NCBI GenBank assembly: GCA_025360945.1
Contig: JANYBE010000465.1
Location: 1-5,577, forward strand
Reading direction: 5' to 3'
Length of the DNA stretch: 5,577 nt
DNA from: Rhizobacter sp.
Lineage (GTDB): Bacteria > Pseudomonadota > Gammaproteobacteria > Burkholderiales > Burkholderiaceae_C
Every line of letters starts with the position of its first letter. Position 1 is the stretch's first letter. Both the position numbers and the translations under genes were made by a program. The notes beneath the pieces were generated by a model. It searched no databases and was not told the DNA's origin. It worked only from the letters and a program-made list of their open reading frames with translations. This document shows positions 1 to 5,346 of the stretch, in pieces.

Positions 1-446
1 GTGACGTCGTGCCAGTGCCGTGCGAAGCGGGCACCGCCGCGGAGGCTGCCTTGGGCGCAGAAGACATGGATCGCGGTGGCCTTCTCCCAGAAGGTGCGCT
101 CGGGCCGCATGACCTGCGGCTTGGCCTCGGGAAATCGCACGTCGGTAAGGTGATGGGCGGCATCGCAGGTGATGGCCCGTGGCTCATGAGGCTCGCCGGT
201 GGAGCGTGCGCCGAACTCCAGCATCACCGCTGGCGCGACATAGCCGGTGCCGGTCGAGAGCGGCTCATATTCGATAAAGAGCAGGGAGTCTTCCACGCGG
301 GCTTTGGCCGGCAGCGCGCGTCCCGCAAGCGCGGCGGCGAGCTGCGGCGCCAACGTCCCGGAGACCAGGTCGGCGAGGCGCTCGCGGATCGCCTTGCTCC
401 ACTTCTTCTCCTGGCTCTTGTTCGCGGGCAGGGGTGCGTCTGCGTT
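1..446 (-). pseudogene. AbiEii-family toxin (nucleotidyltransferase), 5'-truncated remnant
   Basis: An open minus-strand frame of 148 codons runs from just after an in-frame TGA (447-449) off the left edge of the window. It reads like the middle and C-terminal part of the AbiEii/AbiGii (DUF1814) toxin family. Recognisable pieces are NKSQEKKWSKAIRERLADLV near the beginning, the patch LFIEYEPLSTGTGYVAP, then VMLEFGARSTGEP, and the family hallmark RPERTFWEKATAIHVF followed by RFARHWHDV. The N-terminal part that should carry the KGG loop and the DxD metal-binding motif is absent. The bases upstream (450-744) do not encode it in any minus-strand frame, and there is no plausible start codon at the break. 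It is therefore a truncated gene, not a frameshifted one. No antitoxin partner is left beside it. It belongs to a different AbiEii subfamily from the intact toxin at 745-1611. Family assignment is by motif recall. Whether the C-terminus is intact cannot be seen. Confidence 0.82.
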
Positions 447-449
447 TCA

Positions 450-744
450 AAAGGGTCGCCGGCCGTCGCGGTGGGTTGTGGTGCTGGGGGACGCGGCCGG
501 CCGCTGTTGGCCCGCCATTGCGGCAAGTGCCTACGGCCGCCGTACAGCCGAGCGCTACGTGTCGGCCCGACCCACGCGGCCGACCCGCGTTGCTAGTTCA
601 AAAGACTGCTGTGCCTTCCATTGCTGTCGCTCGGACCAACGAGGGAAAGCAGGGGCGAAGGACAGCTTGCTGGCAGTCAGCGTAAATTAGCCCGGCGCCC
701 GCGACAGGCAGCAACCGCTGCAAACCGGGCGGCCCCAAGCGGTA
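450..744. other. Non-coding stretch between two AbiEii loci, rich in inverted repeats
   Basis: No convincing gene is seen on either strand in these 295 bases. The stretch contains a perfect 12-bp GC palindrome (GCGGCCGGCCGC, 493-504), an inverted repeat GTCGGCC/GGCCGAC (561-567 and 578-584), nested inverted repeats at 604-678, and a hairpin-containing segment at 690-730. An 8-bp direct repeat TTCAAAAG occurs at 446-453, exactly at the truncation point of the left AbiEii remnant, and again at 597-604. The stretch probably marks a recombination or insertion scar; its origin is not recognised. Confidence 0.5.
681..730 (-). terminator. Weak candidate terminator after the abiE operon
   Basis: Reading away from the toxin stop on the minus strand, the transcript could form an outer stem GCCCGG (730-725) with CCGGGC (695-690). 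This encloses a perfect GCAGC-GGTT-GCTGC hairpin (708-721) and is followed by the T-containing stretch TAATTT. The position, 15 nt after the stop codon, is right. The tail is not a true U-run and the large loop is only partly paired, so this is a tentative call. Confidence 0.25.
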
Positions 745-1611
745 CTAAGAGCGATCGTTCATGGGAACGGCGAACGGCATCAGCAATTTCCGCACTGCGC
801 GCACGACCCGGTCGAGATTTGGCACTTGACCGCTGAGGGTTCTGGCGAAGGCATCCCACTGCCGCTGTTTGCCAGCGTCGGCGGAAAAGTCGTCGCTCAG
901 CCCGTCCGGAGTAGATGTCGGAATCTCGGTGTTGCGCCGTGCAAAGGTCGCCTCAATGGCCCCCCGCATCCGTTGCGACTCGAGCTCGAACGACTCCATC
1001 AGCATCCACACGTCGTAGTAGTCCTTCATGCGGCTGTTGGCTCGTCCCAGCACCACCATCGCATGAAACTTTTCGGCGATGACGGTCTCGAGCGGATAGG
1101 CGCGCAAGTGAGGCGACGGCATGTCGAGCAACACCGGCAGATCGATGTCTTCGACACCAGGCTCGACGGCATCGCCGAAGCCGATATCAACCGTGATCGG
1201 AATCCGCGCACCGGCGAGTGCGGCCGTGGTGCGGAGCCGCGACCCGCCGTACTCGACCTCTTCGCGAATGGCCTCGATCCGCAGACCTTCTAGGTCGAAG
1301 CTCACCCCGTCGTCAACCTTGATCGCCATGATTTCGCGGAACGTTCCGAGCAGCGCATCCTCCGCCGCGTCCCCGAAGCCGAGAAGGTCCACGTCCCGGG
1401 TCGCGCGGTGCGGCTCGTCGAACCAGGTTGCGAGCAGCATCGCACCCTTCAGCACGAACCGCTCGCGATGCGGCGAAAGACTCAGCCGATGCAGCAGGCG
1501 CTCGAGCGCGTAGCGCGTGAGCAGCAACTCCATCGGCTGAGCGCGCGAACGCGCGAGGTTCAGCAGGCGCTGCCGCACCGAAGCGCCGACGTTGCGCGGA
1601 CGATCAGGCAT
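745..1611 (-). CDS. abiEii: Type IV toxin-antitoxin toxin, AbiEii-family nucleotidyltransferase
   Basis: This 288-aa protein is the toxin of an AbiE type IV toxin-antitoxin pair. The family are cytoplasmic nucleotidyltransferases of the polymerase-beta fold that arrest growth; the related MenT toxins add nucleotides to tRNA, and this one's substrate is unknown. Visible motifs are the nucleotide-binding loop FVLKGAMLL (residues 52-60), the metal-binding pair in TRDVDLLG (D73, D75), a likely third acid in ITVDIGFGD (D142), and the C-terminal family motif ETVIAEKFHAMV (175-186) followed by NSRMKDYYDVW (192-202). All key residues look present and the length is normal, so it should be active. The loop has KGA rather than the KGG of many relatives. 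The ATG lies inside the end of the antitoxin gene (8-nt overlap, ATGCCTGA) and no Shine-Dalgarno is seen before it. Translation is thus probably coupled to the antitoxin, which would keep the toxin low. Confidence 0.9.
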   Translation of the reverse strand: MPDRPRNVGASVRQRLLNLARSRAQPMELLLTRYALERLLHRLSLSPHRERFVLKGAMLLATWFDEPHRATRDVDLLGFGDAAEDALLGTFREIMAIKVDDGVSFDLEGLRIEAIREEVEYGGSRLRTTAALAGARIPITVDIGFGDAVEPGVEDIDLPVLLDMPSPHLRAYPLETVIAEKFHAMVVLGRANSRMKDYYDVWMLMESFELESQRMRGAIEATFARRNTEIPTSTPDGLSDDFSADAGKQRQWDAFARTLSGQVPNLDRVVRAVRKLLMPFAVPMNDRS

Positions 1612-2227
1612 CGCTGGTCAACGCCATGAGGTAGGGCTCCATCGTGGCCCACACGCCCGCAGCCTTGGCCTCCCGCGCAATCTCCGCGGGCGTAGCCTTG
1701 CGCTGGCGCAGCGCTTGGCGCAGCCCCTCGATCGCAAGCGCGTCACCCACTGTTCGGCGGTAGCGGAACAGGTCGGCCACCGTCTTGGCAACGGCGAACA
1801 CTGGGACCGACGTTCCGGAGATCTGCTTTCGTTCCACGCTGCGACCCAGAAGCTCGTCAGAGAACCGGGCGATGCGAATCGGCGGGTAGGTGATGCGGGG
1901 GCGCCAGTCCTTGCGCCCGATGGCGATCCAGACCTTCGGCGGCATCTGGTCGGTGAGGCCGTGGAAGGCCAGTGCCGAGCCCAGGCAGATCACGCCTTTG
2001 GGAATCAGCCGCGCCACCTCGGCCAGCGATTGCTGCGCATCGAGCGCGGCATCGGGAAGTTGGTAGAGCCCGCGGGCGAGGCGCACGACCTCGCCGGCTC
2101 GCTCCATGCGGCCGACCGTGGTCGCGGTGATGCCCGCCTCGCTGAACTCCGCGAGCCGCGTCATCCCGCGCCGCTTGAGCAGCGCCAGCGCTTGGGTGCG
2201 CTGCGTAAAGGCGGCAGGGGCGGGCAT
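1604..2227 (-). CDS. abiEi: Type IV toxin-antitoxin antitoxin, AbiEi family
   Basis: This 207-aa protein is the cognate antitoxin and probable autorepressor. It begins with a winged helix-turn-helix (about residues 10-60). The recognition region is around GITATTVGRMERAGEV (32-47), and the wing ends in LARGLYQLPD, a signature of AbiEi antitoxins. The C-terminal antitoxin domain follows, with the conserved patch ICLGSALAFHGLTDQ (80-94), the segment AVAKTVADLFRYRR (145-158) and a final helical part. In characterised AbiE systems the N-terminal domain binds inverted repeats in the promoter, while the C-terminal domain is needed to neutralise the toxin without forming a stable complex. The frame stays open to 2422, but this ATG was chosen because it starts right before the winged helix, has GAGG 9 nt upstream, and leaves promoter and operator outside the gene. 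A longer start would lie inside them and in the neighbouring DUF1173 gene. The toxin gene overlaps its end by 8 nt. Confidence 0.9.
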   Translation of the reverse strand: MPAPAAFTQRTQALALLKRRGMTRLAEFSEAGITATTVGRMERAGEVVRLARGLYQLPDAALDAQQSLAEVARLIPKGVICLGSALAFHGLTDQMPPKVWIAIGRKDWRPRITYPPIRIARFSDELLGRSVERKQISGTSVPVFAVAKTVADLFRYRRTVGDALAIEGLRQALRQRKATPAEIAREAKAAGVWATMEPYLMALTSDA

Positions 2228-2233
2228 GTTGTG

Positions 2234-2268
2234 AATCCTCGGTCGAATCAAAGAAACGTCCGAGGATT
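2234..2268. promoter_or_regulatory. Inverted repeat, candidate AbiEi operator
   Basis: A perfect inverted repeat with 9-bp arms, AATCCTCGG (2234-2242) and CCGAGGATT (2260-2268), is separated by 17 bp. The distance between arm centres is 26 bp, about two and a half helical turns. The distal arm overlaps the -10 box and the proximal arm contains the GAGG ribosome-binding site of the antitoxin, so a protein bound here would block transcription of the operon. AbiEi antitoxins are known to repress their own operon through inverted repeats, so this is the best candidate binding site. Binding itself is inferred. Confidence 0.65.
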
Positions 2269-2296
2269 TATACCACTTCGGTGTGGTTGCGAGCAA
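2267..2296 (-). promoter_or_regulatory. Predicted sigma-70 promoter of the abiE operon
   Basis: On the minus strand a -35-like TTGCTC (2296-2291) and a -10-like TATAAA (2272-2267) are separated by 18 bp. Transcription would begin around 2258-2261 and leave a leader of about 30 nt before the antitoxin ATG. The AT-rich -10 stands out in otherwise GC-rich DNA. A second perfect inverted repeat, ACCAC-N6-GTGGT (2272-2287), fills the spacer and may be another half of the control region. Confidence 0.55.
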
Positions 2297-2304
2297 CTGG
2301 CCGT

Positions 2305-3585
2305 TCATCGGCAGTCGACGGCCCATTCGGCCGCCCTCGGGTGACGCGGATGCCGAGGCGGCAACGGTGGCATCGCTTCGCTCGATGGATTCCACAGCCA
2401 CACCGGTCCCGACAAGTCGCACACCTCGCGATACCGCCCACTGTCGTCCACACCCGCTCGGACGACGAACAGCGAGTGGGCCGAACCTTCGCAGTCGGTC
2501 AACGTCGCTGTGGCCAGCACGCTCTCGGCACCCAGGTTGTATCGAAGCCCCTTCACAAAGGAGCGCCCATCAGCCACGAGCCGCTCGATGAGTTGCTTGT
2601 CGAAAGCGTCTTCGAGCGGTAGCCAGTGCCGAGTCACCGGCATCAGCCACAGCTCCACGATGGTCGGAACGCCTGCCGCTCCAACGCTGAAGGTGGCGAT
2701 GATCATCATGTGTATGTCATCGGCGGCACCCCACAGCGCAAGCGCGGACTCGAAGCGCCGCCCGAGCCGGCGGTAGAGCTGCTCGTCCAGCGCTAAGCCT
2801 TGGTCGGGCACATGCTTCACGACGGCCTTGAAGCCATAGCGAGTCGGCACGATTTCCTTCACCTCGGCGATCAGCAGCATCAGTCGCTGCGGCTTGCCGG
2901 GCTCCGCGATGGCTGGCGACCACTGCGCCATCCGCCTGGCATTGATCGCGGCGCGCTGATCGACCGAGAAGACCTCGGGGATGTAGAGCCGCGAGCGCAG
3001 CGAATCTCCCCGTGCGACCTTGTTCTCTGCCGCCAGCAGCAAATGCTTGCGCACCGTGCCCCAGGTGCGTTTGCCCGCAAACCCGGGCTGCCAGCGCGTC
3101 AGCCCGGCCTGGTCCCAAAGGTAGTGCAGCAGCCCGCGAAGCGAGAGCTTCGCGCCGCTACTGGCCACGCTGTCGCCGTTTCCACCGGAGGTCGGCATCG
3201 CCGAGCGTCCTGCGATCTTCGACATCGAGAAGTCGAGCTTCAACGTGGTTTCGCCGGTATCCGGGTCTTCGGTGATCGCCGATCCCAAGAGCTGACCGAG
3301 GCCGGAGGACTCCGGCGGCGGCTCGTAGTGCAGACAGTCAGGTGCGTGGTGGCTGCCGGTGTTCGGCATGCGCTTGACGACGAAGCCCTCATTCGTGCCC
3401 GCGAGGCGCGCCACATACATCTCGACGCCATCGATCACGCACATGCAGCGAGGCCGCCGATGCGCCGAGTGCGCATCCGCGATTGCTTCGACAAACCCCC
3501 GTGATGCCGCCTCAAACCGCTGGCCACCCACCGCGTAAACGGATAGTGGCGCAGTCACTGCATTGCAAGGTGGTGGCTCGTACAT
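2305..3585 (-). CDS. DUF1173 family protein, mobile-element associated
   Basis: This 426-aa protein matches, by recall, the DUF1173 family found on proteobacterial integrative elements and plasmids. Its biochemical role is not known. Family-typical segments are MCVIDGVEMYVARLAG (48-63), GLGQLLGSAITEDPDTGETT (95-114), KLSLRGLLHYLWDQAGLTRW (146-165), YIPEVFSVDQ (201-210), LMLLIAEVKEI (235-245) and RSFVKGLRYNLG (341-352). Near the N-terminus C47-x-C49 is followed by H79, H80 and C84, a spacing that could hold a metal ion; this is an inference. No signal peptide or membrane segment is seen, so it is probably cytoplasmic. The ATG lies 9 nt after the stop of the LPD7 gene, with a weak GAGA ribosome-binding site around that stop, implying one transcript. 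The C-terminal tail (from about 405) is proline- and arginine-rich and looks less conserved. The abiE promoter starts within 80 nt of its stop. Confidence 0.82.
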   Translation of the reverse strand: MYEPPPCNAVTAPLSVYAVGGQRFEAASRGFVEAIADAHSAHRRPRCMCVIDGVEMYVARLAGTNEGFVVKRMPNTGSHHAPDCLHYEPPPESSGLGQLLGSAITEDPDTGETTLKLDFSMSKIAGRSAMPTSGGNGDSVASSGAKLSLRGLLHYLWDQAGLTRWQPGFAGKRTWGTVRKHLLLAAENKVARGDSLRSRLYIPEVFSVDQRAAINARRMAQWSPAIAEPGKPQRLMLLIAEVKEIVPTRYGFKAVVKHVPDQGLALDEQLYRRLGRRFESALALWGAADDIHMMIIATFSVGAAGVPTIVELWLMPVTRHWLPLEDAFDKQLIERLVADGRSFVKGLRYNLGAESVLATATLTDCEGSAHSLFVVRAGVDDSGRYREVCDLSGPVWLWNPSSEAMPPLPPRHPRHPRAAEWAVDCR

Positions 3586-3594
3586 GTCGTGGTC

Positions 3595-4722
3595 TCATCG
3601 GACCGGCGCCGCGCGCTCTCGCGTGCGTTGCGCTTCCGGCGTCGGCATGACGACGGGCCGCTGAGACGACGCCGCTTTGTCGTACACATTGACCTTGATC
3701 GACTGGCCTTCGCGCATGCGCTGTGCGAGCTTCTCGGTGGCCGCGGCCATCACGGCCTCGCGCTGTTTCCCGGGCACGCCTTTGGCGACCAGCACCGCCT
3801 CGATGGCGGCGAGCACGGCCTTGCGTCCGCCACCGCCGCGGACGGATGACTTCTCCGCGGGCGTTGCGGCAGCAGCGGGACCGTCCCCACGAGCGGGCTC
3901 GATTCGGTTGACCAAGCGCGCCTCGCGCTCCTTCTTCAGCACCTCAAGGTCGGCGGGGTTAGGCTCATAGCCGACCGTCTTGACGCCCCGCGCGGAGGCG
4001 TCGAGCCACACCATGCGCTTGAAGTCTTCGTTTCCCGAGACGCGCAGCGCGCGCCAGTTGCGCGCCTCAGCCACGTCAACCATCGACCGTGCCACTGACG
4101 GGCTGTTGGTGTCGGTCGCCAGCCGGAACGTCGATTCGGTAAAAGCCACGCGCGACGTGTCGCCGCGGAACCTGTACTCAGTGCGACCGATGGTCACGTC
4201 GCCGACGGTCACCGGTGCCCGCTTGATGAGGTACCGATCCACCAGCGCGGCTTTGAGTCGTGCGACAAGTGCAGCACGTTCTGCTTTCGCGTCGATGCTG
4301 GAGATGACCTTCGCGTCCGCCGCATCGGCGTGCGGCTGGGCCTTGGCCAACGGTACGACGTTCGTCGCGTGCGGCACGTCGTCGCGTATCGGCGTGGCAT
4401 CGATCGGCCGCTCGGGCGCCGCCGCCAGCTTCGGGCCGCGCTGCCATTCGCCATCGACCTTCTGCACCGTCGTTCGCCTGCCTTCGGCGTCGAGTGCGAC
4501 GAAGCGATTGCTGCCGAGCTGATCGGCCTTCGCGACCATCTCGGGGAAGGTGTTCGCGCGGTACGTGACTTCAGCGAACGGATCGCGCAGCTCGTAACGC
4601 TCGGCGGACACGTCGGTCGGCGTTTGGAATCGCTCCTTGGCAATCGTGGCGCGGTTGGCAGGTTCGACCGTGCCGCCCTGTCCAGATGTCGGGCGAGCCG
4701 AGGGAGTGTTGTCTGAGTCCAT
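3595..4722 (-). CDS. LPD7 domain-containing protein, mobile-element associated
   Basis: This 375-aa protein carries a large polyvalent protein-associated domain 7 (LPD7), seen at about residues 163-268: DRYLIKRAP, VTIGRTEYRFRG, TSRVAFTESTFRLATDTNSP, SMVDVAEARNWRALRVSGN and FKRMVWLDASARGVKTVGYE. LPD domains are named from very large multi-domain proteins of phages and conjugative elements and also occur in smaller proteins or fused to relaxases; their activity is not known. Before it, residues 42-98 form another globular segment (TYRANTFPEMVAKADQLGSN, then VDGEWQRGP). After it come a low-complexity linker (280-300) and a helical segment (300-347). No relaxase catalytic motif is visible. The frame stays open to 5076, but the ATG at 4722 is preferred because GAGGA lies 4 nt upstream and the extra N-terminal part is antisense of the OmpA-like and transposase remnants. 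It precedes the DUF1173 gene by 9 nt and follows the OmpA-like remnant by 41 nt. Confidence 0.8.
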   Translation of the reverse strand: MDSDNTPSARPTSGQGGTVEPANRATIAKERFQTPTDVSAERYELRDPFAEVTYRANTFPEMVAKADQLGSNRFVALDAEGRRTTVQKVDGEWQRGPKLAAAPERPIDATPIRDDVPHATNVVPLAKAQPHADAADAKVISSIDAKAERAALVARLKAALVDRYLIKRAPVTVGDVTIGRTEYRFRGDTSRVAFTESTFRLATDTNSPSVARSMVDVAEARNWRALRVSGNEDFKRMVWLDASARGVKTVGYEPNPADLEVLKKEREARLVNRIEPARGDGPAAAATPAEKSSVRGGGGRKAVLAAIEAVLVAKGVPGKQREAVMAAATEKLAQRMREGQSIKVNVYDKAASSQRPVVMPTPEAQRTRERAAPVR

Positions 4723-4723
4723 G

Positions 4724-4733
4724 GCGTCCTCGC
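4724..4733 (-). promoter_or_regulatory. Ribosome-binding site deciding the LPD7 gene start
   Basis: On the minus strand CGAGGACGCC immediately precedes the ATG at 4722. The GAGGA core with a 4-nt spacer fits a Shine-Dalgarno and supports this start over the upstream in-frame methionine at 5076. Confidence 0.6.
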
Positions 4734-4763
4734 GTTGAGATAGCGGAGCAAGTTCGTGGCGGA

Positions 4764-4950
4764 TCAAGGCATCGCGGAGGGCGATGAGCCCATGGCGACC
4801 GGTATTGCCCGGTAGACCTCGATCTCGACACGCCGGTTCATGCCCCGGCCGGTGGGGCTCGAGTTGTCGGCCGCGTGGTCGCCCGCCGGCTGGTAGGTGA
4901 CGCGAATGCGGGCCGGATCGACACCGGCGCTGACCAGGTAGGCACGCAAG
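4764..4950 (-). pseudogene. OmpA-family protein, C-terminal remnant
   Basis: About 60 codons encode the end of an OmpA-like peptidoglycan-binding domain: RAYLVSAGVDPARIRVTYQP, then NSSPTGRGMNRRVEIEVYR, then a short tail ending at the TGA at 4764. The pattern of an aliphatic helix, GVDPARI turn and N-R-R-V-E-I strand is typical of the family's C-terminus. The rest of the domain, any lipoprotein or signal sequence and the start codon are missing. Upstream of about 4950 the sequence becomes the antisense of an IS110-family transposase. The frame stays open through the antisense (to 5264), but that part has no OmpA character. The intact protein would have sat in the envelope and bound peptidoglycan; this fragment should not. 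It ends 41 nt before the LPD7 gene, which suggests it was once the upstream member of that operon. The exact break is uncertain by about 15 nt. Confidence 0.75.
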
Positions 4951-5346
4951 CTTGAGAAGGTCCCCGGCATCGGGCCGATCACAGCCAGTGCGCTCGTTGC
5001 CACGATCGGCGACGCAAAGAACTTCGACAATGGAAGGCAGGTTGCGGCCTGGCAGGGCTTGGTGCCTCGGCAGCATTCCAGTGGCGGCAAGGCGAATCTG
5101 CAGGGCATCAGCAAGCGCGGCGATACGTATCTGCGCACACTACTCGTCCAGGGCGCACGGTCGGTGATCCTCAGCGCCGCGAAAAAGCTCGAAGCCACCA
5201 GCTGGCTGCACAAGATCATGGAGCGCCGCAACACGAATGTTGCAGCGATCGCGCTGGCCAACAAGAACGCGCGAACCGTCTGGGCATTGCTCGCTCACGA
5301 CCGCGAGTTCCGGCCCGACTATTCGCCCTCAGCAGTGGCCTCGTAA
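4951..5346 (+). pseudogene. IS110-family transposase, C-terminal remnant (IS1111-like)
   Basis: An open frame without a proper start encodes about 131 residues of the C-terminal (Transposase_20, IS116/IS110/IS902) domain of an IS110-family transposase. The helix-hairpin-helix-like VPGIGPITASALVATIGDAK is at the beginning, followed by NFDNGRQVAAWQGLVPRQ, HSSGGKANLQGISKRGDTYL, LVQGARSVILSAAK and ANKNARTVWALLAHDREF, ending with TAA at 5344-5346. The pair of serines in HSSGGK is where the family's catalytic serine is expected. The N-terminal RuvC-like DEDD domain, normally about 200 residues, is missing, so the protein cannot be active. An in-frame stop (4939-4941) lies just upstream, within the OmpA-like remnant. 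AAWQGL has Q where L is usual, a possible sign of decay. The SSGGK/GISKRGD style suggests the IS1111 subgroup. Confidence 0.88.

Noticed and set aside
446..526. A frameshift joining the AbiEii remnant to an upstream N-terminus
   Set aside because: No minus-strand frame upstream of 450 shows the KGG or DxD motifs expected of the missing part, so it is a true truncation.
9..596. Plus-strand open frames at the left end (9-596, 247-690)
   Set aside because: Low-complexity Arg/Gly/Ala translations opposite the AbiEii remnant, typical GC-rich shadow frames with no family motif.
1592..2344. 250-codon plus-strand frame opposite the antitoxin
   Set aside because: Antisense of a well-supported AbiEi gene; His/Arg-rich composition without recognisable domain.
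2228..2422. Antitoxin start further upstream (methionines at 2422, 2326 or 2308)
   Set aside because: It would place the promoter and operator inside the gene and overlap the DUF1173 coding end; the added residues do not resemble AbiEi.
2800..3504. 234-codon plus-strand frame opposite the DUF1173 gene
   Set aside because: Shadow of the minus-strand gene; no motif and atypical composition.
4723..5076. N-terminal extension of the LPD7 protein to a methionine at 5076
   Set aside because: The extra 118 residues are Arg/Pro-rich and antisense or out of frame to the OmpA-like and transposase remnants; the ATG at 4722 has a clear GAGGA site.
4951..5264. OmpA-like protein extending to a methionine at 5264
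   Set aside because: This part is the reverse complement of a clear IS110-family transposase frame and has no OmpA-domain pattern.
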